Assembly (NCBI GenBank): GCA_947631905.1
Contig: CANRND010000019.1
Span: 1-47,841, forward strand
Direction of reading: 5' to 3'
Origin: an uncultured Clostridia bacterium
GTDB taxonomy: Bacteria; Bacillota; Clostridia; Christensenellales; Borkfalkiaceae
Length of the DNA stretch: 47,841 nucleotides
The notes under the pieces: generated by a model
The model's input: only the letters and a program-made list of their open reading frames with translations
Database searches by the model: none
What the model was told of the DNA's origin: nothing
In this document: in pieces, positions 23,059-31,445 of the stretch
How positions within the stretch are numbered: the stretch's first letter is position 1
Layout of the letters: every line of letters starts with the position of its first letter
Made by a program: the position numbers and the translations under genes

Positions 23059-23086
23059 ATTATACGGATTATCCGTTTTAAGTCAA
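23059..23086 (-). promoter_or_regulatory. Promoter of the ABC/giant protein operon with palindromic operator
   Basis: On the minus strand TTGACT (23081-23086), a 16-bp spacer and TATAAT (23059-23064). A perfect palindrome, acggat-t-atccgt (23064-23076), fills most of the spacer and touches the -10 box, as a repressor site would. A leader of about 105 nt follows. Confidence 0.75.
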
Positions 23087-23142
23087 CCGAAATCGCTATA
23101 TTGAGAAAATTTTGTCGGTTTTGGGCGGTTTTGCGGCACGCA

Positions 23143-23176
23143 AAAGGCGGCGGGAAAATTCCTGCCGCCTTTCGTG
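23143..23176 (-). terminator. Terminator of the first small membrane protein gene
   Basis: Stem aaaggcggcggg (23143-23154) with cctgccgccttt (23161-23172), loop aaaatt. The minus strand reads into a short T-run (tttt, complement of 23142-23145 within the stem foot). Confidence 0.75.
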
Positions 23177-23229
23177 AGAAAATTTGCGTTTTCCGTTGCG
23201 GTTCCCCGCGGGGAAGCCGCCGTTTTTGC

Positions 23230-23469
23230 TTACTCTTCGAGGAAGAGCTTGTTGTTGAGCGCGATCCAAACGGCGTCGAGAATCGTGAGGATCCAGAATT
23301 CGCCGAAGATCGTGATCACGAGAGCCATGATGAGGTTCACAAGGGATTGATTCTTCAAGAAAGCGGACCAGCGCACAAGCAGATCGACGATCCAGCCGAC
23401 GAGCGGGATGATCAACAAAATGATCTGCACGATTTTGCTTTGGTTATGGAACCAAGTGTCGAAATTCAT
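23230..23469 (-). CDS. Small membrane protein, paralogue 1
   Basis: This 79-residue protein has an amphipathic start (NFDTWFHNQSKIVQ) and two hydrophobic helices (about 15-36 and 45-70) joined by VRWSAFLKNQSL. It is clearly related to the product of 23644-23880: both share TWFxxQSxxxQIILLxIPxxxWxVxxLVRWSAFLKxxSL. It has its own promoter (23504-23532), RBS (aaggagatag) and terminator. Function unknown; size and pattern fit a small membrane regulator or a phage-shock-like peptide, but nothing proves it. Confidence 0.8.
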   Translation of the reverse strand: MNFDTWFHNQSKIVQIILLIIPLVGWIVDLLVRWSAFLKNQSLVNLIMALVITIFGEFWILTILDAVWIALNNKLFLEE

Positions 23470-23503
23470 AAGTATCTATCTCCTTATTTTTTTAGTCAGT
23501 ATT

Positions 23504-23532
23504 ATTGTACACACTTCGCAACCGATTGTCAA
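23504..23532 (-). promoter_or_regulatory. Promoter of paralogue 1
   Basis: On the minus strand TTGACA (23527-23532), 17 bp, TACAAT (23504-23509). Confidence 0.82.
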
Positions 23533-23596
23533 CCAAATCACAAAAATTTCGAGCGGATTTGCGAAAAAAAACGCTTTTGCCCTCGGGAGAACGCAT

Positions 23597-23628
23597 AAAA
23601 GAAAGCGGCAACGGAAAACCGTTGCCGC
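23597..23628 (-). terminator. Terminator of the second small membrane protein gene
   Basis: Perfect 10-bp stem gcggcaacgg (23605-23614) with ccgttgccgc (23619-23628), loop aaaa. The minus strand continues tttctttt. Confidence 0.87.
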
Positions 23629-23643
23629 AAAACTTTCTTTGTC

Positions 23644-23880
23644 TTACGCGTTCGCAAAGATGAGGTGCTTGAACAGAAGGCACCAGATGAGGTCGATCCA
23701 GCCGAATGCAAGCCCGAAGAAAGTGCAGAGGACCGCAACGACCAAAGTGAGCAGGCTCTTCGTTTTGAGGAAAGCCGACCATCTTACGAGAATTTCCACG
23801 ACCCAGTTCACGACCGGGATCAAAAGCAGAATAATCTGGATCAATCTGCTCTGTTTGTTGAACCATGTAGCCATATTCAA
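23644..23880 (-). CDS. Small membrane protein, paralogue 2
   Basis: This 78-residue homologue of the neighbouring 79-residue protein has two membrane helices (about 15-34 and 43-72), an N-terminal amphipathic stretch (NMATWFNKQSRLIQ) and the shared loop VRWSAFLKTKSL. The C-terminal helix has diverged (GLAFGWIDLIWCLLF). It has its own consensus promoter and terminator, so the two paralogues can be expressed separately. aaaggagattttga precedes the ATG. Function unknown. Confidence 0.8.
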   Translation of the reverse strand: MNMATWFNKQSRLIQIILLLIPVVNWVVEILVRWSAFLKTKSLLTLVVAVLCTFFGLAFGWIDLIWCLLFKHLIFANA

Positions 23881-23906
23881 AATCTCCTTTACATTTTGTA
23901 ATTATT

Positions 23907-23935
23907 ATTCTACATGCTTTTTTGTGGATTGTCAA
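23907..23935 (-). promoter_or_regulatory. Promoter of paralogue 2
   Basis: On the minus strand TTGACA (23930-23935), 17 bp, TAGAAT (23907-23912). Confidence 0.83.
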
Positions 23936-23964
23936 GAGGTTAACCGAAAATTTTCGCGCTTTTT

Positions 23965-24501
23965 TTACAATTCCGCCCGCATAAACACATTCCCGTTCTC
24001 CACTTCTTTCCAAAGGAGGGAAACGCTTTCCAGAATAAGATAAGAATGGGGGGAATTTTCTTTCGGGATAGAGACGGAACCGCAGTTCACGTAGGTACAG
24101 TTTTCCCGTTCCTCGAAAGCGGGGATATGGAAATGCCCGTTGAACAGCACGTCCCCCTTTTTCAGGAGGGCGGGGGTGTTGTGTCCGTGCGTCAAAACGG
24201 CAGTCCTGCCGTTTGCGAGGGGCAGAACGCAATAGTCTGCGCCGATGGGAAAGCCGAGAACGAGCGTATCCACCTCGCTGTCGCAGTTGCCTTTCACGCA
24301 GAGCAATCTGTCTTTCATGCTGTTGAGGATGTCCGCACAGCCGAGGGTGGAGTATTCCCGCGGCAGGGGGTTGCGCGCCCCGTGGTAAAGGAGATCGCCG
24401 AGCAGGATCACTTTATCGGGAGCTTCCGCTTCGACGCGTTCTTTCAGAAGACGGCAGTAGTATGCCGAGCCGTGAATGTCCGACGCAATGAGAAATTTCA
24501 T
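23965..24501 (-). CDS. YfcE/MJ0936-type phosphodiesterase
   Basis: This 178-residue calcineurin-like metallophosphoesterase has metal-binding motifs in the order IASDIHGS (D8, H10), ILLGDLLYHG, VKGNCDSEVD, LTHGHNTP and FNGHFHIP. The family hydrolyses simple phosphodiesters, and the natural substrate is not known. The start at 24501 has ggaggaagc before it and overlaps the stop of the HAD gene (ATGA). The longer open frame upstream is the antisense-like shadow of that gene. It is the last gene of a four-gene run beginning at 27712. Confidence 0.9.
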   Translation of the reverse strand: MKFLIASDIHGSAYYCRLLKERVEAEAPDKVILLGDLLYHGARNPLPREYSTLGCADILNSMKDRLLCVKGNCDSEVDTLVLGFPIGADYCVLPLANGRTAVLTHGHNTPALLKKGDVLFNGHFHIPAFEERENCTYVNCGSVSIPKENSPHSYLILESVSLLWKEVENGNVFMRAEL

Positions 24502-25292
24502 GCTTCCTCCATGAGTTGTCCGATTTTTTGCAACACGCCTTTTTCGTTGTTCGAGGGGATCACGTTGGGAATAAGCGTTTTTAAGGGGGGATAGGCGTTC
24601 TCCGTCACATAGGAAAAGCCGCAGGCAAGGAGCATTTCGTAGTCGTTCATATGGTCGCCGAACGCGGCGCACTCCTCGCGTTTCAAAGAAAAATAGCGGC
24701 GGATGAAGCCGATGGCGCCGCCCTTGTCCGCAGTGGGCGCGGAGACGTCGCACCAATCGGGTCCCGAGATCGCGGTGCGCAATGGGGGCAGGCGGGAGGG
24801 GAGGACCCGCAGACAGTGTTCCGCCGCGGGCAACGCGTCGTAGACGGCGATCTTGCAGATCTTTTCCCTGCCGATCACGTTTTCGAGCCGCTCCACCCGC
24901 TCGCAGTTGGTGTAAGAGGCGTAGGCGAAGGTGCGGAAAGGTTCCTCGTCGTTTTCTATGTATGCGCAGGTCTCTCCGCAGAGCATGGGGAACAGCCCGT
25001 CCACCGAACGGATCTCTTTGAGCGCTCCCCCGATGCAACCGTCGGGAACGGGGTCGAGATAGAGGGTCTCGCCGCGGTATTTCACGAGCGCGCCGTTCTC
25101 GCAAACGAACACGAGTTTGTCCCACACGGGCGCAAAGAGCGCCTTTAAGTTGGCGTATTGCCGCCCGCTCGCGGGAGCGAACAGAATGCCCTTTCCGCAA
25201 AGTTTTTCGATGAGCCCGAACACCTCCGCGGGCAATCTCTTTTCGTCGTCGAGCAAAGTGCCGTCGAGGTCGGTCGCAATCAGTTTTATCAT
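24498..25292 (-). CDS. HAD-superfamily phosphatase, Cof type
   Basis: This 264-residue protein has motif I IATDLDGTLLDD (catalytic Asp pair), motif II PASGRQ, a type-II cap domain, and motif III/IV FGDHMNDYEML. Members dephosphorylate sugar phosphates, FMN or similar small molecules; the substrate here is unknown. The start at 25292 fits the family's opening (MIKLIATDLDGT) and lies 6 nt after the stop of the upstream cardiolipin synthase-like gene, with only a weak RBS, so translation is probably coupled. Confidence 0.9.
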   Translation of the reverse strand: MIKLIATDLDGTLLDDEKRLPAEVFGLIEKLCGKGILFAPASGRQYANLKALFAPVWDKLVFVCENGALVKYRGETLYLDPVPDGCIGGALKEIRSVDGLFPMLCGETCAYIENDEEPFRTFAYASYTNCERVERLENVIGREKICKIAVYDALPAAEHCLRVLPSRLPPLRTAISGPDWCDVSAPTADKGGAIGFIRRYFSLKREECAAFGDHMNDYEMLLACGFSYVTENAYPPLKTLIPNVIPSNNEKGVLQKIGQLMEEA

Positions 25293-25297
25293 GTCTT

Positions 25298-26683
25298 TTA
25301 TACCCACGGCGCAAACGGCAAAAGCAGAATACGCAACAGTTTTTCGGGGAACGTCTCCCGTTTTACGGGCGTACCTGCCGCCCACATTTCGTCGAAGTCC
25401 CGCACGGCGGCGGAGGCAAATCCCTCGTCCGAGAGCAAAACGCCGCACTCCGCCTGCGTAAAGAGACTGCGGCGGTCGAGGTTGTACGAGCCGAGATAGG
25501 CGTATTTGCCGTCCGCAGTGATGCTCTTCGCGTGTAAAAATCCCGCCGTGTATTCCCGCACTTTGGCGCCCGCGGCAATAAGTCCTCGCGCATAGTGGCG
25601 GGTGAGCAGAAACACGCTCTTTTTATCGGGGATGTGGGGGATCATCAGCCGCACGTCCACCCCCGCGCGCGCCGCGCACGTGAGTGCAAACAGCGTACGT
25701 TCGCCCGGAACGAGGTAGGGCGTGCAGATTTCGATGGTACGCTCGGCGGAGGAGACCAGCTTAAAGAGCAGGGCTTCCCCCGTCCGTTTGCCGCCCGCGT
25801 CGTCCGCAAAGGGGACGCAGGGGATAGAGCCGTCCGCACGTTCCGCATTTTGCGTCGGATTTTCGCCGAAGAGCGCCGCAAATTGCGCGCAAGCCCCGCC
25901 GCACAGGCGCACGGCGGTATCTTTCCAATGCCCGAAACGGATCTTTTCGCCGATGTACTCGTCCGAAAGGTTCACGCCGCCCGTGTAGGCGATGTTGCGG
26001 TCGATGAGGGCGAGTTTGCGGTGGTCGCGCAGATTGAGCCGCGAAAAGGCGAAAGGCCTGAGCGGGCGGAATACCGTTGCCTCTATGCCCCGCGCCCGCA
26101 TCTGCCGCTCGAATTTCCTCGGCAGTTTGGCGCACCCGAAGCCGTCGCACACAAGTTTTATTTTCAGTCCGTCCGCCGCCTTTTTTTCGAGAATTTGCAA
26201 TACGGTATCGAAAAAACGGCCGCGCGCCACGATGTAGTAGTCGAGAAAAATTTCACGTTTCGCGGCTTTGAGATCGGCAAAGAGCCGCTCGCTCATCTCC
26301 CTGCCCGTGGGGAAATATTCCGCCTCCGCAACAAACCCGCCGAAGAGGCCGTTTCCCGCCGCGAGGGACGCCGCCGCGTTCATTTTTCCGTCGGAAAAAG
26401 GGGAGCAAGCAACTCCCGCCGAGGCGCGCTCTCCGCGCAGAAAAAAACAGAGGACCGCGCCCAGCCACGGCACAAGCAGGAGCAAAAGCCGATACGTCTT
26501 GCATTCCGCGGGGGAACGGGCGAGAATATAGAGCGCCGCGCAAAGAGAGAGCAGGCGTTCGCCTGCCGCGACCGGCGCCAGTGCCGAGGGCAACTTTACG
26601 GCGAGAAAGATTCCCCCCGCAAGGAGCAAAAGAAGAACGGCCCCGCAGGGGAGCAGTCTTCCCAAAAGACGTCTGCGCAACAT
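25298..26683 (-). CDS. Cardiolipin synthase-like phospholipase D family protein
   Basis: This 461-residue protein has two N-terminal membrane helices (about 8-30 and 40-82, with a break), then two PLD domains with intact HKD motifs: H221-K223-D228 (LRDHRKLALID) and H384-K386-D391 (FLHAKSITADG). It condenses two phosphatidylglycerols to cardiolipin in typical family members. It lies 24 bp after the MDR dehydrogenase stop and 5 bp before the HAD gene. No strong Shine-Dalgarno is visible before the ATG at 26683. Confidence 0.88.
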   Translation of the reverse strand: MLRRRLLGRLLPCGAVLLLLLAGGIFLAVKLPSALAPVAAGERLLSLCAALYILARSPAECKTYRLLLLLVPWLGAVLCFFLRGERASAGVACSPFSDGKMNAAASLAAGNGLFGGFVAEAEYFPTGREMSERLFADLKAAKREIFLDYYIVARGRFFDTVLQILEKKAADGLKIKLVCDGFGCAKLPRKFERQMRARGIEATVFRPLRPFAFSRLNLRDHRKLALIDRNIAYTGGVNLSDEYIGEKIRFGHWKDTAVRLCGGACAQFAALFGENPTQNAERADGSIPCVPFADDAGGKRTGEALLFKLVSSAERTIEICTPYLVPGERTLFALTCAARAGVDVRLMIPHIPDKKSVFLLTRHYARGLIAAGAKVREYTAGFLHAKSITADGKYAYLGSYNLDRRSLFTQAECGVLLSDEGFASAAVRDFDEMWAAGTPVKRETFPEKLLRILLLPFAPWV

Positions 26684-26707
26684 ATGTAACGGGCGCAGGC
26701 GGATCGT

Positions 26708-27712
26708 TTACAGCATATTGACGACGCAGATCTCGTCCACGGGGCGGGCGGGATGCTCGGAAAGTTCCTTGAAGAGGGGAACGATCTTGTCCGCGGGAAA
26801 GACGAGGAAACGGAACGCGGACAGGTCCACGCTCTTGTTGGCGACAAGGTTGATCGCCATTTCGAGGTTTTCCGTCCCGTCGGATACGCCGTGGACGGTG
26901 AGCCGCTTCTTGATCACGCCCGCAAGGTCGAGCGGCAGGGTGTCCTCGCCCGAACCGCAAAAGGCGATGTGCTTATCCTGCGCGCATACGGAAACGGCGA
27001 GAGAGACGTCCGTTTCGCCCGAATCGGTAACGAACACCGCGCCGTCGGCAAGCCGTCCGCCCGTCACCGTTCCCACGAGTTCCATCAGGCTTCCGTCCGT
27101 GGGGGAAGTGTAATAGACCCCCCTCGCGCGCGCGAAATCCAGTCTGTCTTTGCGGGGATCGATGAGAATGGGGGCCGCCTGGCGGTAGATGAGCAGACGT
27201 GAGACAAAGAACCCTAAAATGTCGCCGCCGATCACGGCGATATGTTCGCCCCGCTTCGCGTCGAGGGTGTCTACGGTCGCTTGCGCAAGGGCCAAATGAT
27301 ATAAGAGCAACGCTTTTTCGTCATTTACGGAATCGGGGAGAAGAATCAGTTCTTCTTCGCGCGCATAGACGAAATCGCGCAGGAACCCGTCCGAAGTCCT
27401 GCCGAGAATGCGGAAGTCGTCCTCCGTAAAGGAGCGTTTTTCCGTTCCCGTATCCTCCGCGGGGAGATAGGACCGCAGCAGTACCCGCGTGCCTTTGGGA
27501 AAGAGCGCATTGCCCTCGTCGCTGATGACGCCCGTCGCAAAGCGGCCGAGTACGAGGGGATATTTGATCTTTCTCTTGCCCGCGTAGAGGAGGGCGTCCT
27601 CATGGTTCAAGAAAACTTTCGTGACGCGGACGCGCCGTTTTCCGGGTTCGGGAACGGGTTCCTCTTCGCTTTTTACGAGATTGCTTGCGGCGGTCAGCTT
27701 CCAGACGTTCAT
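26708..27712 (-). CDS. Medium-chain dehydrogenase/reductase-like protein lacking catalytic zinc ligands
   Basis: This 334-residue protein has a GroES-like N-terminal half ([26 protein letters not shown]) and a Rossmann half with [13 protein letters not shown] (162-174) and a cofactor-end motif [14 protein letters not shown]. The region that normally holds the Cys and His-Glu zinc ligands reads [11 protein letters not shown] and LGRFATG, with no ligand cysteine, so it is probably a zinc-free or degenerate member. Reaction unknown. The start at 27712 follows aaaaggagcgttgc. It heads the run leading to the lipid and phosphatase genes. Confidence 0.8.
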   Translation of the reverse strand: MNVWKLTAASNLVKSEEEPVPEPGKRRVRVTKVFLNHEDALLYAGKRKIKYPLVLGRFATGVISDEGNALFPKGTRVLLRSYLPAEDTGTEKRSFTEDDFRILGRTSDGFLRDFVYAREEELILLPDSVNDEKALLLYHLALAQATVDTLDAKRGEHIAVIGGDILGFFVSRLLIYRQAAPILIDPRKDRLDFARARGVYYTSPTDGSLMELVGTVTGGRLADGAVFVTDSGETDVSLAVSVCAQDKHIAFCGSGEDTLPLDLAGVIKKRLTVHGVSDGTENLEMAINLVANKSVDLSAFRFLVFPADKIVPLFKELSEHPARPVDEICVVNML

Positions 27713-27751
27713 GCAACGCTCCTTTTCTTGTTTTCCGCTATATTTTATTAT

Positions 27752-27780
27752 ATTATACCGCAAAGACTCCCGTTTTGCAA
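27752..27780 (-). promoter_or_regulatory. Promoter of the MDR-cls-HAD-phosphodiesterase run
   Basis: On the minus strand TTGCAA (27775-27780), 17 bp, TATAAT (27752-27757). Confidence 0.8.
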
Positions 27781-27868
27781 GCGATTTTGAAAGTTCCCGC
27801 CCGATCGCCGCGAAAAAGGAAAATTTTTTGCCGCCGCGCAAGTTTTTGCGTTTGGAAAGAAAAATCAG

Positions 27869-27897
27869 TTGACGGAAAGAAAAAAAATCGCTATAAT
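27869..27897 (+). promoter_or_regulatory. Promoter of rpmE
   Basis: TTGACG (27869-27874), 17 bp, TATAAT (27892-27897). A leader of about 55 nt follows. Confidence 0.83.
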
Positions 27898-27957
27898 AAG
27901 GTTGCGTACATGTTTGGAAAGCATGCGCCTAAGTTTTTATTGCGAGGTAGATTCATC

Positions 27958-28161
27958 ATGAAAGAGGGCATTCATCCCAAGTATCACGAAGCGACGGTCG
28001 TCTGCGCCTGCGGCGAAACGTTCAAGACGGGTACCACCAAAGACGTTGAAATTCTGAAAGTGGATATTTGCAGCAAGTGCCACCCGTTCTTCACGGGCAG
28101 ACAAAAGCTCGTCGATACCGGCGGACGCGTCGACAAGTTCAAGAAAAGATACGGTATCTAA
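27958..28161 (+). CDS. rpmE: 50S ribosomal protein L31, zinc-binding type
   Basis: This 67-residue protein has the zinc-type (C+) cysteine pattern: VVCACGETF (C16, C18) and [12 protein letters not shown] (C37, C40). The start at 27958 ([12 protein letters not shown]) is the family start and is preceded by gcgaggtag; the frame opens earlier. A weak hairpin with a short T-run follows the stop, then the DUF1385-PrmC fusion 62 bp on. Confidence 0.95.
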   Translation: MKEGIHPKYHEATVVCACGETFKTGTTKDVEILKVDICSKCHPFFTGRQKLVDTGGRVDKFKKRYGI

Positions 28162-28223
28162 TGCACGTCAGCCTCACAATAGCGGGGCTGTTTTGCTATT
28201 TCTGAAACGGGGAACGCTCGGAA

Positions 28224-30044
28224 ATGAAAAAAAAGACCAATTTAACTTACATCGGCGGACAGGCGGTAATACAGGGCGTCATGATGCGGGGAAGATCCGG
28301 CATGGCGACCGTCGTGCGCGACGATAACGGCCAACTCCAAATGGAAGCCAAGCGCATCACTCCTCCCGAGGAGCGGAAAAGATGGATGCGCTTTGTTTTC
28401 ATACGCGGGGTCGTCAATTTCATTCTCTCCCTTGTGAGCGGCATGCAGGCGCTTCTCAGAAGCTCCGAGGTGGCGATCGTCGAGGACGAGGCGCCGCCCA
28501 AACTCAACAAGTGGGTGGCGGAAAAGTGGAAAGTGAGCGTGTCGGACATCGTAACGACCATCGCTACCGTTCTCGGCGTCGTGATCGCGCTCGCGCTCTT
28601 TATGTTTTTGCCGCAACTTTTCACCAACATGATCTCCAAAGCGGCGCCCGAGTGGATCCCCGCGCACGGGCTTTGGTACTATCTGCTCGAAGGCGGGTTC
28701 CGCCTCCTGATCTTTGTCGGTTACATCCTGTTTACCCTCCTCTTCAAATCGCTGAGAGAGACCTATTGCTACCACGGGGCCGAACATAAGACCATCAACT
28801 GCTACGAATACGGCATGCCGCTCACCGTGGAGAACGTGAAGAGCTGTTCCCGCATGCACGACAGGTGCGGAACCACTTTCCTCTTCATCGTGATGTTCAT
28901 CTCCATCATCCTGTTCTCGCTCATCGGCTGGCTCATCGGCGGCAGGATACATACGGGCGTTGAAGCGCTCGATTTTCTCCTTGTGTTCCTCATCAAACTC
29001 GCCTTTCTCCCGATCGTGGCGGCGGTCTCCTACGAGGCGCTCAGGCTTCTTTCCAAGATCCAAAGCCCCGTCGTGCTTCCGCTGAAAGCGCCGGGGTATC
29101 TGCTCCAAAAACTCACCACCCGCGAACCGACGGACGAGATGATCGAATGCGCCGTCCTCGCGTTCCGGAAAGTTCTCGACATGGACGCGGATCCCGAATC
29201 GCCCGAAAAGACTTTCGTCACCGAGACCAAACTTTCCAAATTGCAGGCGATGATGAAAAAGCACTTCGCCGAAAAGAACATCGACGAAGCGGACGCGGAG
29301 TGGATATTGAGCCTTACTCTGAACGTACCGCGCAGCGAACTCAAAACGGAGCGGGTCATCACGCAAAAGGAGTGCGGGCAAATTTTAGCGCTTTACGAGG
29401 AGCGCCTCACGGGCAAGCCCCTTTGGTACATCTTCGGCAACACGGAATTTTACGGCTACCGCATCGAAGTGGACGAGCGGGTACTCATTCCCCGCCCCGA
29501 AACGGAAATTTTGGTACAGCAGGCGATCGCCGCGCTCTCCGAGGGAGACAAGATGCTTGACCTCTGCACGGGAAGCGGCGCGATCGCGGTCGCGGTCGCA
29601 TGCGAATGCGCAAAAGACAGGAACGTTTCCGTCACCGCGGTGGATATTTCGGACGACGCTTTGGAAGTGGCGCGCAAGAACGTGCGCATGAACAAGGCGA
29701 ACGTCAATATTCTCAAATCCGATCTGTTTGAGAACGTGCGCGGAAAATACAATCTCATCACGGCGAACCCGCCGTACATCAAAACGTCCGAGATCCCCAC
29801 GCTACAACGGGAAGTGCGCGATTTCGAACCGCATCTCGCGCTCGACGGCGGCGAGGACGGCCTCGAATTTTACCGCCGCATCGCAAGCAAGGTCAACCGC
29901 TATATCGTCCGCGGGGGGATGCTCATTTTAGAATGCGGCGAAAACCAGGCGCGGGATATTCTGAAAATTTTTTCTAAGTGCGATTACGCGATGGTCGTAA
30001 AAGACCTCAGCGGCAAAGAGAGAGTGGTGAAGATCGTATTTTGA
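28224..30044 (+). CDS. prmC: Fusion of a DUF1385 membrane protein and PrmC release-factor methyltransferase
   Basis: Residues 1-315 are a complete DUF1385/YqhQ-type protein: GGQAVIQGVMMRG at the start, membrane helices near 108-130, 155-175, 216-240 and 247-275, and the signature CYHGAEHKTINCYEYG. Residues 330-606 are a complete PrmC: N-terminal helical domain (331-400), FYGYRIEVDERVLIPRPETE, SAM loop DLCTGSGAIAVA (446-457) and catalytic NPPY (515-518). PrmC methylates the glutamine of the GGQ motif in release factors. In many Bacillota these are two adjacent genes between rpmE and prfA; here one continuous frame joins them, with a charged linker (DADPESPEKTF) and no stop or internal RBS seen. 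RF1, its substrate, is the next gene. Confidence 0.9.
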   Translation: MKKKTNLTYIGGQAVIQGVMMRGRSGMATVVRDDNGQLQMEAKRITPPEERKRWMRFVFIRGVVNFILSLVSGMQALLRSSEVAIVEDEAPPKLNKWVAEKWKVSVSDIVTTIATVLGVVIALALFMFLPQLFTNMISKAAPEWIPAHGLWYYLLEGGFRLLIFVGYILFTLLFKSLRETYCYHGAEHKTINCYEYGMPLTVENVKSCSRMHDRCGTTFLFIVMFISIILFSLIGWLIGGRIHTGVEALDFLLVFLIKLAFLPIVAAVSYEALRLLSKIQSPVVLPLKAPGYLLQKLTTREPTDEMIECAVLAFRKVLDMDADPESPEKTFVTETKLSKLQAMMKKHFAEKNIDEADAEWILSLTLNVPRSELKTERVITQKECGQILALYEERLTGKPLWYIFGNTEFYGYRIEVDERVLIPRPETEILVQQAIAALSEGDKMLDLCTGSGAIAVAVACECAKDRNVSVTAVDISDDALEVARKNVRMNKANVNILKSDLFENVRGKYNLITANPPYIKTSEIPTLQREVRDFEPHLALDGGEDGLEFYRRIASKVNRYIVRGGMLILECGENQARDILKIFSKCDYAMVVKDLSGKERVVKIVF

Positions 30045-30049
30045 GTTAG

Positions 30050-30180
30050 TTCACGAAAAATCTTTTGCTGCGCAAAATCTTTTTCCGTGAGGAAACGTGC
30101 TTCCGCGCCTTAATTTACTCAACCTCTCGTTCGTTTCATCAAACACTGAGGCAAAAGTAATTGCCAAATTGAGTCGCCCA
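30050..30180. repeat. Diverged copy of the structured repeat R2
   Basis: The segment starts ttcacgaaaaatcttttgc, has loop tgc, and returns with gcaaaatctttttccgtgag, then gaaacgtgc and ctcaacctctcgttcg. It matches the two copies at 33152 and 33313, with compensatory stem changes (see findings). Confidence 0.7.
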
Positions 30181-30274
30181 CGGCGGAAGTCAATTCCGCC
30201 TAAGACAAGGAGATTTGGGCGCCTGCGGCACCATCTAAAATACGTCATGTTGAGCGAAGTCGAAACATGTCCTT

Positions 30275-30325
30275 GTGATCCCCCTCCATTGGAGGGGGAT
30301 CAAGGGGGTGGGGAAACAGTTGGAA
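30275..30325. repeat. C/G-tract palindrome R3
   Basis: ccccctccattggaggggg (30281-30299) forms a hairpin, followed by atcaagggggtgggg. Close relatives lie at 47502-47535 and, with a shorter loop, at 35109 and 35308. The 307-bp spacer before prfA thus holds R2, an R1-like piece (30240-30265) and R3, and no gene. Confidence 0.65.
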
Positions 30326-30351
30326 CCTGCGCGTCACTCTGTTCTTTCAAT

Positions 30352-31407
30352 ATGGATAAAGTAAAAGAAATTTACGAGAAATATACGCTTTTGACGGAGA
30401 AGCTCTCCGATCCCGAGGTCCTTTCCGATATGGAGGAGTGGACGAAACTCTCCAAAGAGCGCGCGGAGATCGAGGAGATCGCCCTGAAATATGCCGCCTA
30501 TCTTTCCGCGGAGCGGGAAATGGACGGCGCTTTTTCGGAAGCGGAAAAAGAAACGGGAGAAATGCGGGAACTCCTTCTCGAAGAGGGCCATGCCTGCAAG
30601 GAGCGGCTTGCGGCGCTCGGAGAAGAACTCAAACTGCTTTTGCTCCCGAAAGACAAACGGGATGAGCGCGGCTGTACGCTCGAACTCCGCGCCGGCACGG
30701 GGGGAGAGGAAGCGGCGCTCTTTGCTTACGATCTCTACCGCATGTACCAGAGCTATTGCGAGAGCCACCGCTTCAAGTGGGAGATCGTCGACCTCAACGA
30801 GACCGAGCTGGGCGGCATGAAAGAGGCGATCGTGAACGTCAGCGGAAAGGGAGCCTACGGCAGGCTCAAATACGAGAGCGGCGTACACCGCGTGCAACGG
30901 GTCCCCGAAACGGAGTCGCAGGGGCGTATCCACACTTCCGCCGCGACCGTCGCCGTACTTCCCGAAGCGGAGGACGTAGAGGTCGAGATCGACGAAAAGG
31001 ACGTACGCGTCGATCTGTACCGCTCCTCGGGCGCGGGCGGGCAAAAAGTCAACAAAACGGAGACGGCGATCCGCCTCACCCATTTCCCCACGGGCATCGT
31101 CGTCACCTGCCAGGACGAACGCAGCCAACTCAAAAACAAAGAGAAAGCATACAGGGTATTAAAAGCCCGCCTTTACGACTATTACCGCAGCCGCCGCGAA
31201 ACGGCGGAGGCGGAAAACCGCAAGAGCCTCGTCGGATCGGGGGACAGGAGCGAGCGCATCCGCACCTACAACTTTCCCCAGAGCCGCGTCACCGATCACC
31301 GTATCGGCCTGAGTTTGCACGATCTCGCGGGCTTTCTCGCGGGAGATCTCGACGGAATGATCGACGCGCTCGCCCGCGCCGACCGCGAACGGCTTCTCAC
31401 CGAGTAG
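30352..31407 (+). CDS. prfA: Peptide chain release factor 1
   Basis: This 351-residue protein has the GGQ motif at 229-231 (SSGAGGQKVNKTET), the stop-codon tripeptide PET at 185-187 (VQRVPETESQGR), as in many Bacillota RF1 proteins, and RIRTYNFPQ near the C-terminus. It terminates translation at UAA and UAG. The start at 30352 (MDKVKEIYEKY) is the family start, but no Shine-Dalgarno is visible in front of it; the frame is open from 30097 through the repeats. It follows its own methylase, PrmC. Confidence 0.94.
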   Translation: MDKVKEIYEKYTLLTEKLSDPEVLSDMEEWTKLSKERAEIEEIALKYAAYLSAEREMDGAFSEAEKETGEMRELLLEEGHACKERLAALGEELKLLLLPKDKRDERGCTLELRAGTGGEEAALFAYDLYRMYQSYCESHRFKWEIVDLNETELGGMKEAIVNVSGKGAYGRLKYESGVHRVQRVPETESQGRIHTSAATVAVLPEAEDVEVEIDEKDVRVDLYRSSGAGGQKVNKTETAIRLTHFPTGIVVTCQDERSQLKNKEKAYRVLKARLYDYYRSRRETAEAENRKSLVGSGDRSERIRTYNFPQSRVTDHRIGLSLHDLAGFLAGDLDGMIDALARADRERLLTE

Positions 31408-31445
31408 CGCGCAACTTGAAAATATCAAAAAAGTAAGGTATTTCT

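Noticed and set aside
30097..30351. N-terminal extension of RF1
   Set aside because: It translates the intergenic repeats; RF1 proteins begin at the MDKVKEIYEKY-like helix.
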